Below are positions 43,629 to 54,700 of a DNA stretch of 64,000 nucleotides, one piece after another (positions within the stretch are counted from its first letter, which is position 1; each line of letters starts with the position of its first letter). The notes under the pieces were generated by a model, which had not been told where the DNA came from, ran no database searches, and was given only the letters and a program-made list of their open reading frames with translations. This DNA comes from Isochrysis galbana (taxonomy: Eukaryota; Haptophyta; Isochrysidales; Isochrysidaceae). The stretch covers positions 5,100,282 through 5,164,281 of the forward strand of contig CM030933.1 in NCBI GenBank assembly GCA_018136815.1, given 5' to 3'. Position numbers and translations under genes: made by a program.

Positions 43629-44725
43629 ATGCTCGCGATTACCGCTCTCGCCTCGCTCTCGGCCGGCATCCAGACGCGCCAGTCGGAGCTTCTCCCGCGT
43701 GCCGAGCAGGAGAAGATGGGCATCGTCTGGAAGGGAAACTCGTCAGAACAGTCCTCGCACGACTTACTCGAGATCAGCGCGCCGTACCCGGACTACTTCT
43801 CGTGGTGCGACAAGGACGGGGTCAACTACTGTACGCCCTCGCTCAACCAGCACATTCCGCAGGTACGCCGTTGCCTATGCAGTACTTACCGAGCCTCTGG
43901 TGCGCCTCTATTGTCAGCGATCGTTGCGAACTGTTCACCTCTTCTCTTCTGTTTGTCTCTCAGTACTGTGGCTCATGCTGGGCGCATGGTTCGCTGTCCG
44001 CTCTCGCTGACCGCATTAAAATCGCGCGCAAGGCGCAGGGTATCGACATCCAGCTCTCGGTGCAGCATCTGCTGAACTGTGGCAACGCGGGCTCTTGCCA
44101 CGGTGGCTCGCTTGATGGACCCTACCAGTGGATCTACTCGCAACCGGACGGCATCTCATACGCCACCTCCAATCCGTACATGGCCTGCTCGAAGGAGTCG
44201 AAGGAGGGCAATTGTCCGAGTGGCGACTGGACTTGCACCCCCCTGAACATTGCCCGCACGTGCGGCACCTTTGGCCAAAAGTGCGTCGGCCTCTCCCACT
44301 ACCCGAATGCCACCATTGCGGACTACGGCCACATCTCGGGTGCCGCGGCCATGCAGAAAGAGATATACGCACGTGGTCCCATCTCGTGCACAATCGATGC
44401 CGCACCAATCGAAACGTACACTGGCGGCATTGCCAAGCACTTCTCCTTGCTGACAGACCACGTCGTGTCGGTCGTCGGCTGGGGCACCGATGAGACGGAA
44501 GGCCTCTACTGGATCGTTCGCAACTCGTGGGGCGAGTACTGGGGCGAGCAAGGCTACATTCGCGTGAAGTCCGGTTCGCTAGCCTTGGAGCAAGCGTGCG
44601 CGTGGGCAACGGTGAAGGAGTTCACGGCCCCCGAGAAGAGCAACCAATTCGCATGCTTCGAAGATGGCTCCAACTGTGACGCCTCCAAGCCAGTCGTCAG
44701 TGAGGCCGCGCGCGATGTCGCCTAG
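43629..44725 (+). CDS. CTSZ: Cathepsin Z/X-type papain-family cysteine peptidase
   Basis: Exons 43629-43862 and 43964-44725 (101-nt GT-AG intron, phase 0) give 331 residues. The N-terminus MLAITALASLSAGIQ is a short signal peptide followed by a very short propeptide, as in cathepsin Z. The diagnostic HIP mini-loop precedes the active site, NQHIPQ|YCGSCWAHG, with the intron between Q and Y; the catalytic Cys is C83. LLNCGNAGSCHGG, the active-site His in TDHVVSVVGWG, and Asn in VRNSWGEYWGEQG complete the triad, and the GPISC block matches the family. Cathepsin Z is a lysosomal/secreted carboxypeptidase. The C-terminal ~30 residues after ACAWATVKEF form an added tail. Confidence 0.95.
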
Positions 44726-45163
44726 ACACGTCACGTCCTCGCCCGTTCCCGCAGGGAGTCAGGGCTCCGCTCGATGCGGAGCAGTTTGTTCTACCGGATG
44801 CCAGTGTGCACCCTTGTACCTTGTACATTTTGGCCAGACGTCAGCCATTCGATCGGCTCCGTCCATTGGATCGGCACCAACAGGGAAACGAAGGCTGGCT
44901 CGTCGAATGCACGCTGCGCCTCCATCGAGCTTGCCCGTGTTTCTTCATGTGACGCCAAAATGATTTAGTTCCCGGCCGGTGCTTTCGACGTGCCCGTCGT
45001 TAGCTGGGAAATCTTGTAATCTAATCAGATGTAAGGCGCTTTTGATGTGTCCTGCGGGTGCATGATGCATCTGCCTATGTTGTATACGATGCGGCACTTG
45101 CGCCTATGCTGAAAAAGCCTTGGAATAAACCTGCAACTGCGATTACTAGACTAGACCCACCGA
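44726..45163. other. 3' flank of the cathepsin gene
   Basis: No gene recognised. The frames of 64-99 codons here have no motif. Confidence 0.35.
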
Positions 45164-45726
45164 CAACTAACTTTATAGTTGGTTGCGCGATGGAGCGCGC
45201 CGGCTCGAGCGACTCTCCTCTCCTCCGGGCCCCCCGCAGAGGGCGGCCCCCTAGCCCCCATGGACCAGTCGCTGGCGAAGCGACCGCGTCCGCCCTAAGA
45301 GGCCGAGCAGGAGCGTGCGACCTAGGTCGCGCCACACGGCCCGTGGCCCCGGCCACACCACTGCTCATAGCAACCATGCTCTGCTGGCATGCTGGCGGCC
45401 CCCCGGCCCCCCCGCCCCCCCCCCACGGGGGACAGCAAGCTGCTGGGTGCTGGCCTCCAGCAGATAGCATCAAGCGGGTAAGGGCAGCACTGCATTGGGC
45501 ATGCCTTATGGCAGAGGCCCCTCTCACCCTGGCAAGGGTCGCGCCACCTCGGCGGCGCGGCCCGAGGCCGGGTGTGTCGCATGTCGCATCCGTGAGCGTG
45601 AGTGCTCTCTCTAGGTAGGACTCCAAAAAAAAAGGAGAAGAAGGGTGCAGAAAAATCAGCATCAGCAATTCAGTCGGGAAAAGGTGTAAAGAAGTGAAGA
45701 AAAGGTGAAAGTAATAAACACTTTAA
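45164..45726 (+). mobile_element. Hairpin-ended element, plus orientation (right end undefined)
   Basis: Starts with a stem-loop CAACTAACTTTATAGTTGG at 45164-45182, followed by CGATGGAGCGCGCC, the same hairpin-then-ATGGAGCGCGC arrangement that begins the elements at 10654-11376 and 39811-40187 (there in the opposite orientation). The interior is GC-rich with a poly-C block near 45405-45425. The right boundary is uncertain; repeat family A starts at about 45727. Confidence 0.5.
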
Positions 45727-46012
45727 TAATCTCACCGCACACACGGCCGTGGACCCTCTGCTTTCTTTTCACGCGCAGCAGCAAAACGCAAAACTTTCGC
45801 TACACCCCCAGCACTTCCCCGGCCCTTCCCCCCGCCCGCCATCAGGCGACTCCCCCCGCGCACTACTAGTGGGATCGGGGTGAAGGGCTTAGGTATGGTC
45901 CGGTTGCCCGCGCCCCCCTTCCGGTGGTTGATCTTTTCCCCCCTTCCTCCTGTGTCTCCGAGTGGGCGGCGGGCCCTTTCGGTCCCGACTTATGCTGTAA
46001 ACGCAGGCGCGG
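45727..46012 (+). repeat. Dispersed repeat family A, second copy
   Basis: About 285 bp matching the left part of the 36832-37592 insertion, same orientation: TTAATAATCTCACCGCACAC, GGCCGTGGACCCTCT, GCCATCAGGCGACTCCCCCC, AAGGGCTTAGRTATGGTC, GGTCCCGACTT, and TGTAAAC. No hairpin end follows it here, so it is a partial or rearranged copy. Confidence 0.8.
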
Positions 46013-46807
46013 TTACGCTTCGTTAGGTCGCGTTCCGTCGTCGAATATGGAACATATAATTCATGATTCAAGTTGAGCCATCTAACGGGGGAGGGGGGGG
46101 GGGGGGTTGTCTAAGGGCCCAAAGGGCATCGGATATGTGCTAGATGGGTGTTTTCTAACTAAGGTCTTTACCGCTATTACGCTTGGTCGGTTTGGTGTAT
46201 GTGTATTTCCTCAATTCTCAATCCTCACTTTCACTTTTTTTATATTTTTACACCCTTAGAAGTTAGAAGTTAAAATAGTGTTTGACTGCCCTACAAGAGA
46301 CCCCAAAATTGCTTTTATTGTGGATTGTGGAACCAATGAACGATATGCGATCTCCCATGGTCTCGCTCCCGGCGCAAATCTGAATCCGAGACAAAGCGAT
46401 GGCGTCTGAGCCGCCTGCGGACAGGTCGACCCTCGCCGCTCTCCAACGAAAGTCCGTCCGGCATAGCGCGGCGCCAATCGGTGATGCAGCAGCAGTAGCG
46501 GTCGACCTTCAATTTCTTAGCTGGTCGGCGGTCAAAATCATGTTAAGTATTCTTGATATGGGGTTTCTAATTTGCACACGCATATTGTACGTACAGCTCA
46601 CCGTCAAACATGGAGTGTTCAGGCGGCGTCTGCGCATCATTGGACTCCGTGATTGCCTCGTGCAAGAAATGCCATTGGTAGGCGGTGCTACCCACCGGAA
46701 TCGCTCCGATTGCTGATTGCGGCCACGGGCGCCAGTGCTGACGCCGATAGTGGACTAGTCTATTCTCGAAAAAGCGAGCAGAGTTGAGCACAGGATCTCT
46801 CAGAATG
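46013..46807. other. Intergenic region with another TTTGAC terminus
   Basis: A G-run at about 46088-46106. At 46249-46287, CACCCTTAGAAGTTAGAAGT is followed by TAAAATAGTGTTTGACTGCCCTA, a truncated copy of the end of the 14735-15092 inverted-repeat arm. No gene; 3' flank of CARM1. Confidence 0.5.
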
Positions 46808-47965
46808 TCATGGTTCAGGAGCATGACCATTTGATTCTGGAAGCGGCAGGGGCACAGTCTCCGCGGCGCCAAAAAAGGCAGGCGTCGACTGCGACGTTTG
46901 TGATGAGTACTGGAAGTGGTGCAGAGCACACTGCGTGACGCATACATTACTCGCGCTCACGCCCGTGTTCGCGTTGCGCACGTGCATGTGAACGTTGTAC
47001 CCACGCGCATCGTTGGCCTCAAAGTCGAGCCGCCCCTCGAGGGTGTGGCCAGCACCTACAGCAATCGGGGCCTTAAGAAGCGCCCGAACTTGGTACCAGT
47101 GAGTAAGGGGCTCATGAGGCGCGGTCGAGAGGTGGATGTGTCGCTGCGTTCCCGGGAAGCGGCAGTCAAACCATAGCGCAAAGCCATGGAGTTGGGCCAT
47201 CCCTGCGGCGACGAATGAGAAGGGCATTTCGAATTTTTGCAGCTGCGCAAGGCTCATGGTGTTGAAGTCGAAGTGCAGCGAGGTTGGCGGCGAGAGCAAG
47301 CTGCCTGGAGCAACCGGCCCCACGACGGGCTGTGAGAAGTAGAACTTCTCCGCATCCGCCTGCAGATTCGTCAGATCGATGCCATAGAAATTGGTCTGTG
47401 TCCAAAAGCCCAGCTTTTGCTGCTGCTCTAAGTAGAGCGCAGGGTCTGTGAAGGGCGCGGCGAAGAGGACGGCTGCGTCTGGGAACATCTTGCCTCCGGG
47501 CTTCAGCAGATTGTCGCGCGCGATGAGATAGGACTCGAGCATCCGCTCGTTCACCAGCGCGATGCCGAGCGGCTCCGAGATGAGCACGTCGACCTTGTTC
47601 TTGAGAATGACCTCCTCAACACGCTGGTTGATGATGCTGACGACATCCCCAAGCCGGTTGGCCTCGGCGAGGCGCTGTGCGTAACGCGCCATGCCTGATG
47701 CCTCGACCGCATACACGTGCGCCGCCCCCGCTTGCGCCGCGAAGAACGAGAGAATGCCCGTGCCCGCACCGACATCAAGGACCGTCTTGTCGCGGAAGTC
47801 GGCCGCATTCTCAAGAATGGCGAACTGGTAGAGCGAGGTGCGTATGTGATCCTGCAGCATACCTTGCTGCTGGACGAGTGTGGCGTAGTCGTTGAAATAC
47901 ACCTTGTCCTTGTCTGGAAGCACCTCCGCCACCACCCCGTCGATCGCGGGAAGCACACCCGACAT
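46808..47965 (-). CDS. CARM1: Type I protein arginine methyltransferase, CARM1/PRMT4
   Basis: Single exon, 385 residues. The catalytic core is complete: the YFNDYATLVQQQGMLQDHIR helix region, SAM-binding motif I VLDVGAGTGILSFFAAQAG (62-80), post-I YAVEAS, the double-E loop SEPLGIALVNERMLESYL with E131 and E140, and the THW-loop segment LSTAPHEPLTHWYQVR. The combination QQQ-M-QD, FYGIDLTNL and APFTDPALYLEQ follows CARM1/PRMT4 rather than PRMT1 or PRMT5. CARM1 asymmetrically dimethylates arginine in histone H3 and RNA-processing factors. Animal CARM1's N-terminal PH-like domain is missing, and the C-terminus is a short tail after HHFQYSSQ. A ~95-bp CT tract begins ~25 bp upstream of the start codon. 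Confidence 0.93.
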   Translation of the reverse strand: MSGVLPAIDGVVAEVLPDKDKVYFNDYATLVQQQGMLQDHIRTSLYQFAILENAADFRDKTVLDVGAGTGILSFFAAQAGAAHVYAVEASGMARYAQRLAEANRLGDVVSIINQRVEEVILKNKVDVLISEPLGIALVNERMLESYLIARDNLLKPGGKMFPDAAVLFAAPFTDPALYLEQQQKLGFWTQTNFYGIDLTNLQADAEKFYFSQPVVGPVAPGSLLSPPTSLHFDFNTMSLAQLQKFEMPFSFVAAGMAQLHGFALWFDCRFPGTQRHIHLSTAPHEPLTHWYQVRALLKAPIAVGAGHTLEGRLDFEANDARGYNVHMHVRNANTGVSASNVCVTQCALHHFQYSSQTSQSTPAFFGAAETVPLPLPESNGHAPEP

Positions 47966-48651
<686 letters not shown>

Positions 48652-49399
48652 TAATAATAAAACAACTGAGCGGTAGTACCACTACTCCCACTAGCCCGGT
48701 ACTATCACGTATCACGACACCCCTCAGCGCACTTGCCAATACGCCTTGACGCGTGTGTTGTCACTAGGCACATACGCATATGCACCCCTACGAATCTCCC
48801 CCCTCGCAAACCCAAACCCCCGGCTCCCATTATAATTATAACTCCCCACAAGCTACAATGAGGGAAAACCCATTGAGGCGGACCGACCTACGTCGGGCGA
48901 CTCTCCGGGAAAAAGCACCGGGGGGCGGGGGGGGGGAACCTCTCGTCCATGAAGCTGGACGGCCCTTACAGCTCTCGCCGCGAGCGCGATTCTCGAGGAA
49001 TAAAAGACTGCGCCTCGAGATACCTGCCACAAGTTGTTAGGGCAGTCATACACTCACACTCAAAAAAAAGGGGGTCAAAATTTCAACAAGCTCTATAGCT
49101 ATAGGCCACACAACTTTCAGCTAAGGCTAGTATAGTGATGGGAAGCACATATCCGAAGTCCTTTTGGTCTTAGGTGGCCGGGGTGGCCATGCGAAAACAA
49201 ACCCCCCTCCACGGACGCAAAAGGCAAAACAGGACAGGCTACAGTTAGCCGAGACGCACAAACTCGCACGAACATGTGACACGGAAGGAAAAGATGGACG
49301 GACCGGACGAGGTGCTGGTTGTGCGCGCAAAGAACAGGCGCCTGAGCGAGAGGGGACGCGAGGCGCCCCCCCATGCTGGACTAAGTATAAACTTAGTTG
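48652..49399 (-). mobile_element. Hairpin-ended insertion with 17-bp target duplication
   Basis: 748 bp exactly between two copies of AAGCATGTGAGGTTGTA (48635-48651 and 49400-49416). The right end ACTAAGTATAAACTTAGTTG is identical to that of the insertion at 36832-37592, preceded in both by CCCCCCCATG. The left end is TAATAATAAAAC, an AT-rich simple sequence. The left ~370 bp match repeat family H at 25270-25640; the remainder is unrelated to the 36832 insertion. Same terminus with different bodies suggests a mosaic non-autonomous family mobilised by one partner. Confidence 0.85.
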
Positions 49400-49416
49400 A
49401 AGCATGTGAGGTTGTA

Positions 49417-49738
49417 ATGTTACTTTGGTCTGAGCTTTTAATCTCTTGAGGAAGGGGTCGTCCAATGCCCATGAAATTTTCCCGTCTCAAGAAAGAATCA
49501 CAACTCGACTTGCGGCGCAAGACAATGTGGCGGCGGTGTGGAGAGCAACTTGTTTTGGGGGTTCCGCTCGCCGCCGCCTGATACCATCGGCAAAATGCCA
49601 TCGTGCAATGGGTCCAGGCGCCGGTCCCATCAGCCACCAATCGACAGCCACAATCTCTTTCCACAACCCAGACGCAGCTTGGGTCCAGCTCCCAGGGTCC
49701 AGTCACATTCAAAATTGATGATTTATCTACTACTTAGT
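49417..49738. other. 3' flank of the SDR gene
   Basis: No gene recognised in this stretch. Confidence 0.35.
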
Positions 49739-50653
49739 TCACTCACCCTCATAGGCTGGATCGCCCGGATTGCGAAGGATGTGCAGAGGCGAGCGTAGGG
49801 AGTCCGAGCCGTAGTAGTATGCCTTGCCCGACGGAGTTGGGACGTCGCCGAGCATGAGGAAGAGAGAGCTTTGTGCACCTTTCTCCGGTGAGATCATGCC
49901 CATTTCTTGCGCAGTCGTCCCGTATTTGACGGCGTACGGCCTCGTCAAATCCGTCTCCACAAAGCCAGGGGAGCAGGCGTTGATCTTGAGCTTCGGATTT
50001 GCGCGAGCCAGTGCCATGGCGTACGAATTGAGGGCTGCTTTTGACAGGCCATACGAGCCTCCAGGTCCGTAGCCGGCGGTCTGAAAGGCAGTAGTTGCAG
50101 CACCAGCGTCTGGAGCACCCTCCGCGATTGCCTTGCACTCCTCGAGTGCAGCCTTGATGTCTTCCAGCGCAATGTCTGGGTTGCAGAAGAACTTCTGTTT
50201 CTCTGCAGAGCACTTGGCGACGAACATCGGAGCGGCTCCCGAGGACATCATGACGATGCGCCCATCCTCCGCCATCAACGGTAGCATGGCTTGAGTCACT
50301 CGCACGGCGCCAAAGAAGTTGACGTCGACCACTCGGTTGTGAACCTCTTTGCTGGTGAATTCGAAGCCGCCATCGGCGATGCCAGCGTTGTTGATTAAGC
50401 CATCGAGTGGTCCCTTCTCCTTAATGGCCGCCGCTGCCGCTGCGACAGATGCATCGTCACTCACGTCGAGCAGCATGAGTTGCGCCATTGGAGCATACTT
50501 CGGCTCGGCCTCAACGATCTGCTTGAGAGCAGCCGCGCCGCGCTCGGCGTCACGTGCACCAAAGTAGACGAAGCAACCCTTCTCGAGGAGACCCTTGGCC
50601 ACAGCCAGCCCGATGCCCTTATTCGCACCGGTCACCAGCACCTTCTTTGCCAT
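49739..50653 (-). CDS. Carbonyl-reductase-like short-chain dehydrogenase
   Basis: Single exon, 304 residues, starting MAKKVLVTGANKGIGLAVAK. The NADP(H)-binding TGANKGIG is at 8-15, NNAG at 88-91, the catalytic serine in MMSSGA (about S137/S138), and Y201-x-x-x-K205 in SYGLSKAALN, then SPGFVETDL. TGANKGIG and the long segment between Ser and Tyr (about 60 residues) are typical of CBR1-type carbonyl reductases and plant (+)-neomenthol/salutaridine-reductase relatives, cytosolic NADPH enzymes acting on carbonyl compounds. The substrate cannot be read from sequence. The long frame upstream of this ATG consists of pyrimidine repeat translation and was excluded. Divergent from the coiled-coil gene at 51246. 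Confidence 0.92.
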   Translation of the reverse strand: MAKKVLVTGANKGIGLAVAKGLLEKGCFVYFGARDAERGAAALKQIVEAEPKYAPMAQLMLLDVSDDASVAAAAAAIKEKGPLDGLINNAGIADGGFEFTSKEVHNRVVDVNFFGAVRVTQAMLPLMAEDGRIVMMSSGAAPMFVAKCSAEKQKFFCNPDIALEDIKAALEECKAIAEGAPDAGAATTAFQTAGYGPGGSYGLSKAALNSYAMALARANPKLKINACSPGFVETDLTRPYAVKYGTTAQEMGMISPEKGAQSSLFLMLGDVPTPSGKAYYYGSDSLRSPLHILRNPGDPAYEGE

Positions 50654-51245
50654 CGTGAATGGGGGGGAAGGGGGGGAGGGGGAGAGAGAGAGAGAGAGAG
50701 TGGCCGGTAGAGAGATGCGCTGTCTCGGGTCACAGGAAAGCACGTGTAGAAATGTGGTGCAACGGCTGGGGGTGTGGGGCGGAAGGGAAGGGAAGGGGAA
50801 GAAGTGGCGGCTGAGAGGAGGGGCGCGTCTGGATGTCGATGGACGCTGTCGCTCGCTCGCCCCGACGGATGATTGTGTGTGAATCCCGAGAGAGAACAAC
50901 AGAAAGAACAGAGAGAGAACAACAAAGAGAACAGAGAGAGAACAACAGAGAGAACAGAGAGAGAACAACAGAGAGAACAGAGAGAGAACAACAGAGAGAA
51001 CAGAGAGAGAATAGAGAGAGAACAACAGAGAGAGAGAGAACAACAGAGAGAACAGAGAGAGAACAACAAAGAGAACAGAGAGCGGCGGATACTTTTTTGT
51101 CGGCGTATCTTCGGGCGGGCGGGGAGTACTTTTACACATACACTCTCTCGTACTTGAATGAAATCATACGAGTAGAGTACTCGTGGAGCTCTACTCCCCC
51201 CGCGCGCCCTCCTCCCCCCCCCCCTCCCCCCCCCAGGCGCGCCCG
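50654..51245. repeat. Divergent promoter region with GAACAACAGAGA minisatellite
   Basis: 592 bp between head-to-head start codons. It holds GA repeats near 50683-50700 and a tandem array of AGAGAGAACAAC / AGAGAGAACAGAG units at about 50890-51080, with poly-C tracts just before the downstream start. The array gives long Arg-Glu-Asn-rich or Ser-Leu/Cys-rich open frames that are not genes. Confidence 0.85.
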
Positions 51246-53185
51246 ATGGAGGGCAAGGACCTTCTGCTGCAGCTCGAGGACGAGAACGTGGTGCTCGCCC
51301 AGCGGGTGGCGGAGAAGGAGCAGGAGATCGGTCTCCTACGTGAGCAGCTGCGTCAGCGCGACCTCGCCCTCGACTCGCTCCTCTCCCCGCTCGCACAGAC
51401 TCCGCTGCCGGAGCGCTCCTCACCGCCGCCAGCACACAGCCGCGCTCACGAGATGGCGGCGCGCCTCAAGGCGCTCGAGGGCGAGCAGCGGGCGCTGAAG
51501 CGTGAGATCAAGGCGCTTCAGGAGATCGACGTCCGCAAGAGCAAGGCGCTCGAGGAGCTCGATCGAGCGATCAAGTCGGTCGAGGAGGAGCGTGACCTGC
51601 AGAAGCTCAAGCACGCGCAGGAGATCTCTAGGCTGAAGGCGCAGCTGGCGGGAGCGCAGACGCAGGCGCAGCAGCACGAGCGACTCGAGCGTGAGCACAG
51701 CGCCTTGGAGGACGAGTACGCGGCGATGCAGCTCAACGATGAGATGCGAGTGAAGGACTGGATGGCGGAGAGGAGGAGACTCAAGGAGCAGGTGAGAGGG
51801 GACACCCCTTCGGACTGCATTAGCTACTGCCGGCATGGGTGCTCGAGTCCGCCACCCAGTCCTCTTGCATCGTTTGAGGCCTCGCGATTCTCCGCGCACA
51901 GGTGCACCACGAGCAGCAAGCCAAGATCGCGGCACAAGACAATGCCGCCAAACTTCGAGCCAAGTACGTTGCCGCTCGAGAACAGCTGGATATGCTCCGG
52001 GTCTCGCTTCGGAACTGTACATTGGAGGAACGGGGACGTGCGAGTGACGACGGCGTCACACCCCTAAGCCCTCCCTTTGGTGTGGTTAGAGCGCAGCCGA
52101 ATACGGCAGGCAGCTCAGCGAATGGTCAAGGCAATGACGGGGAGTGGGCGCCTGTGCCGTACGAGATTTATGCGCAGCTTGAAGCGGAGGTGAGCCTGTG
52201 CCACGAGGCCTGTGTACACTCAACGTCGTGTGCCGGCCCCCCAGCAGCAGGCGACGGCAGTCTCTAGACGGCACCCGTTGGCTTACATGCTACACGTCAT
52301 GCCCCGTAGGTCCGACATCTTCGGAAAAAGACGGGAGCAGCCACATCAGCCCATGGCATGAGCCCTTCTGCTGCGGTTCGGCCAGCCTCCGCACGCACCA
52401 CCCCATCGGCGTCCTTTGGTGGGACATGCGGAGGTTATCCCATCGGCACGGGCGTTACCTCGCGAGGCTCACGTGCCGCCAAATCGTCGCCTCATGTGAC
52501 GTCACCCACAAAGTCGATTACGGGAACACCTCAACGGCCTTGCAGTACCCCATCGAAGTTTATGGGCACACCCTATGATGTGGTACATCAACACCACTCT
52601 CCATACTGGGAGGATCTGTCAAATGACCTTCTCCGCTCCGTGAGTGAGCTCATGCCAGCACCCGCAGAGGCGCCCTTCTCGCCCCCTCGTGGAGCTGTGA
52701 AGCTTGGCCTCTTTGGGACGTGTTCATCGGCATCGGCGGAAGAGAATGGGACGGCGCTTGAGCAACAACATGCTGGTGCAGCTGCGGCCGGGACGAGTAA
52801 AGCGAGGGGCTGCTCATCGGAAGCGCAAGAAGCGAAGCGGGCGCTCAAGCCGCCTCTAGTGGAGCGAATAGAGAGCGATGGGTGGCCGGTACTTTCCAAT
52901 GCTACCCATCTCGGCGCTCAGGTGAGGCCACCCGCCACCATATCCGCGAGATCCTGTACAGCTCGTGATCTAGCTACACCTGGCATCGCCGAAGCCGCTC
53001 CAGCTGTGGCAGCTATCCCTTCAGCTGAACCAGCGGCTACAGCGGCGGCAACTTGGACGCCGGAGCCCACGACACCGAGCTCTGCACCATCGACATCAAT
53101 GTATAATGGGAAGCCGGCCACAGCAAAAGTATCACCCGCCTCTGCAAAGGCAAAGAAGGGGCTGCCCGTCAATTGGAGACGCTGA
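51246..53185 (+). CDS. Coiled-coil protein of unknown function
   Basis: Exons 51246-51791, 51902-52189 and 52310-53185 with 110- and 120-nt GT-AG phase-0 introns encode 569 residues. Residues ~1-225 are predominantly heptad-patterned coiled coil (LQLEDENVVLAQRVAEKEQE, LKALEGEQRALKREIKALQE, LEREHSALEDEYAAMQL), continuing through exon 2 as AKLRAKYVAAREQLDMLR. The C-terminal ~300 residues are Ser/Thr/Pro/Ala-rich and probably disordered, with TPSKFMGTPYD and repeated S/T-P sites suggestive of kinase targets. Similar layouts occur in centrosomal, kinetochore and trafficking tethers, but no family was recognised. The frame is maintained across both introns, which supports the model. Confidence 0.75.
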
Positions 53186-53740
53186 AAACCCCGCTCTAAG
53201 GGAGGGGCGAGTTGTGGCAACGTGTCATCGATACGTGCTCTCGTCGTGACGAGTATGCGGGCTAGCCGAATCTTCATCGGTCAACGCTGCACGAGTATCG
53301 CTGGCTTGTGAAGCGTTCATCAATTTGCGAGGGAGTGGTTGTACCCGCCTCCTTGTTCGTCGCCGTCTGGTCGTACGCTCGGCACCCTGCGCATCATTGG
53401 AGTTTTGGATGGGGGTCGGGCAGCTTATTGCCTAGGGGCGGCTGCAGTCAATAGGGCAGGCACGAGGCAGACCGCATAGCGAGCACAGAGCGCGTAATGG
53501 CCACAAAGAAAATGTGAGCTAGTGGCTTGCCATATGTAATCGTGTGCTTTACCTGACTAGGTCAAACACATTTTTTTAATACAAGTCTAGGTCTTCTCTG
53601 AGGATGTAAGAGATCCATGGACGGCAACTTTATGCAAGTGTTAAATCAGCTACTCTCATTAGCTATATCATTAGTCGACAACGTACAGCAACGTACGTGC
53701 GTTGAAGACTTACCAAGCAAAAACAAAAGCGTAGACTAAT
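53186..53740. other. 3' flank of the coiled-coil gene
   Basis: No gene recognised. AT-richer sequence from about 53520. Confidence 0.35.
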
Positions 53741-54121
53741 CACTAATCTTATGATTGGTCGCCATGGAGTGGGGGCGCCTCGCGCCCCCCCCACTCTCTC
53801 GACTCTCCTCATGGGGGGCGAGAACCATCCACCCCCCTGCGCTGCCTCTTGGCATGCAAGGGGGACTCACTCAGACCTTGGCATGCAGGGGGGGCTCACT
53901 CAGACTGCCCAGAGCCCAGACTCTCCCAAAGAGCGGGAGCTGGGCACAGATCGCACGCCCTGGCCCGCGCTGGCCAGCTTGTTGCTCTGACCAACCCCTC
54001 CTCCCCCAGGGCCCCCTTCATCAGGACCCCCCAGCCAGCTCCAGTCGACGGCAGGGGCGCGAGAGCTAGCGGGGGAGAGGCAGAAGGGGCCAAGGCCATG
54101 CCCTAGCCTCACCGGCCCCCT
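53741..54121 (+). mobile_element. Hairpin-ended element, plus orientation
   Basis: Starts with an imperfect stem ACTAATCTTATGATTGGT at 53742-53759 followed by CGCCATGGAG, then shows homology to the reverse complement of about 37200-37592: CATGGGGG-rich start, CTTGGCATGC direct repeats, and GGCAGAAGGGGCCAAGGCC, with CCTCACCGGCCCCCTGTGAG matching its counterpart CCTCCTCTGCCCCCTGAG. The right end merges into the following frame; no target duplication was found. Confidence 0.6.
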
Positions 54122-54700
54122 GTGAGCTGCGCTCCCAGGCAGTCATTCGCCGCCAGGGCAAAAGGGTTCGCCAAAGAGACTGCGTCCGCGGAGTGGGACC
54201 GGTGCACCACGCGCTCGGAGGGTGAGGACTTAGTGACCCTTGCCACTCGCGTGACCGACGCCTTTGTTCGCAAAATGAACGACCCAACGGTGACGGCAGC
54301 TAACGTCTTCAAGTTTCCTGCCTTCACGCACGAAATCAACGAGAGATTCGACGCCTGCGTCAAGGCCGACGAAAGCGACCGCGCACGGGGAGCGGAGAAC
54401 TCGTTCGAGTTCCTCAAAGCGTGGAAGCAAGGCATAGAGGCAGTCGCCGCGGGGGACGCGCCTCATCATTCATTGTCTTGCATCTCGAACGCGCGCATGG
54501 TGCTGGCTCCAGCGGAGCAGGCTCGTGCGGAGGCTTCGCGGACCATGCGCTGTGCACACTGTGCAACTAACTATCGGTTAAGGCGTACTTGGAGTCCAAG
54601 GGTATCAAAGAGATGAGGATCAAGGAGCATGGCATCGTCAACCACTTCTCTCACGCCACGGCGGGTGTGGAACCGGGCGCGGTGCATGCCCGTTTTTGAC
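54122..54700 (+). pseudogene. Unrecognised element-associated ORF, interrupted
   Basis: An open frame from the hairpin element to 54616 includes a helical, charged stretch (FVRKMNDPTVTAANVFKFPA, EINERFDACVKADESDRARG, FLKAWKQGIEAVAAG). After the stop, another frame continues similar-looking sequence (KAYLESKGIKEMRIKEHGIV, NHFSHATAG), consistent with a frameshift or a missed intron. No domain is recognised. It is followed by a 92-bp direct duplication. Probably a decayed gene carried or captured by a mobile element. Confidence 0.35.

Noticed and set aside
43802-43963. In-frame start of the 307-codon cathepsin frame upstream of the YCGSCW exon
   Set aside because: This region is the 101-nt intron plus out-of-frame exon 1. 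The correct exon 1 supplies CDKDGVNYCTPSLNQHIPQ.
50632-51435. 267- and 466-codon minus-strand frames extending the SDR gene upstream
   Set aside because: The extension is translation of the GAACAACAGAGA minisatellite. The SDR family start MAKKVLVTGANKGIG is at 50653.
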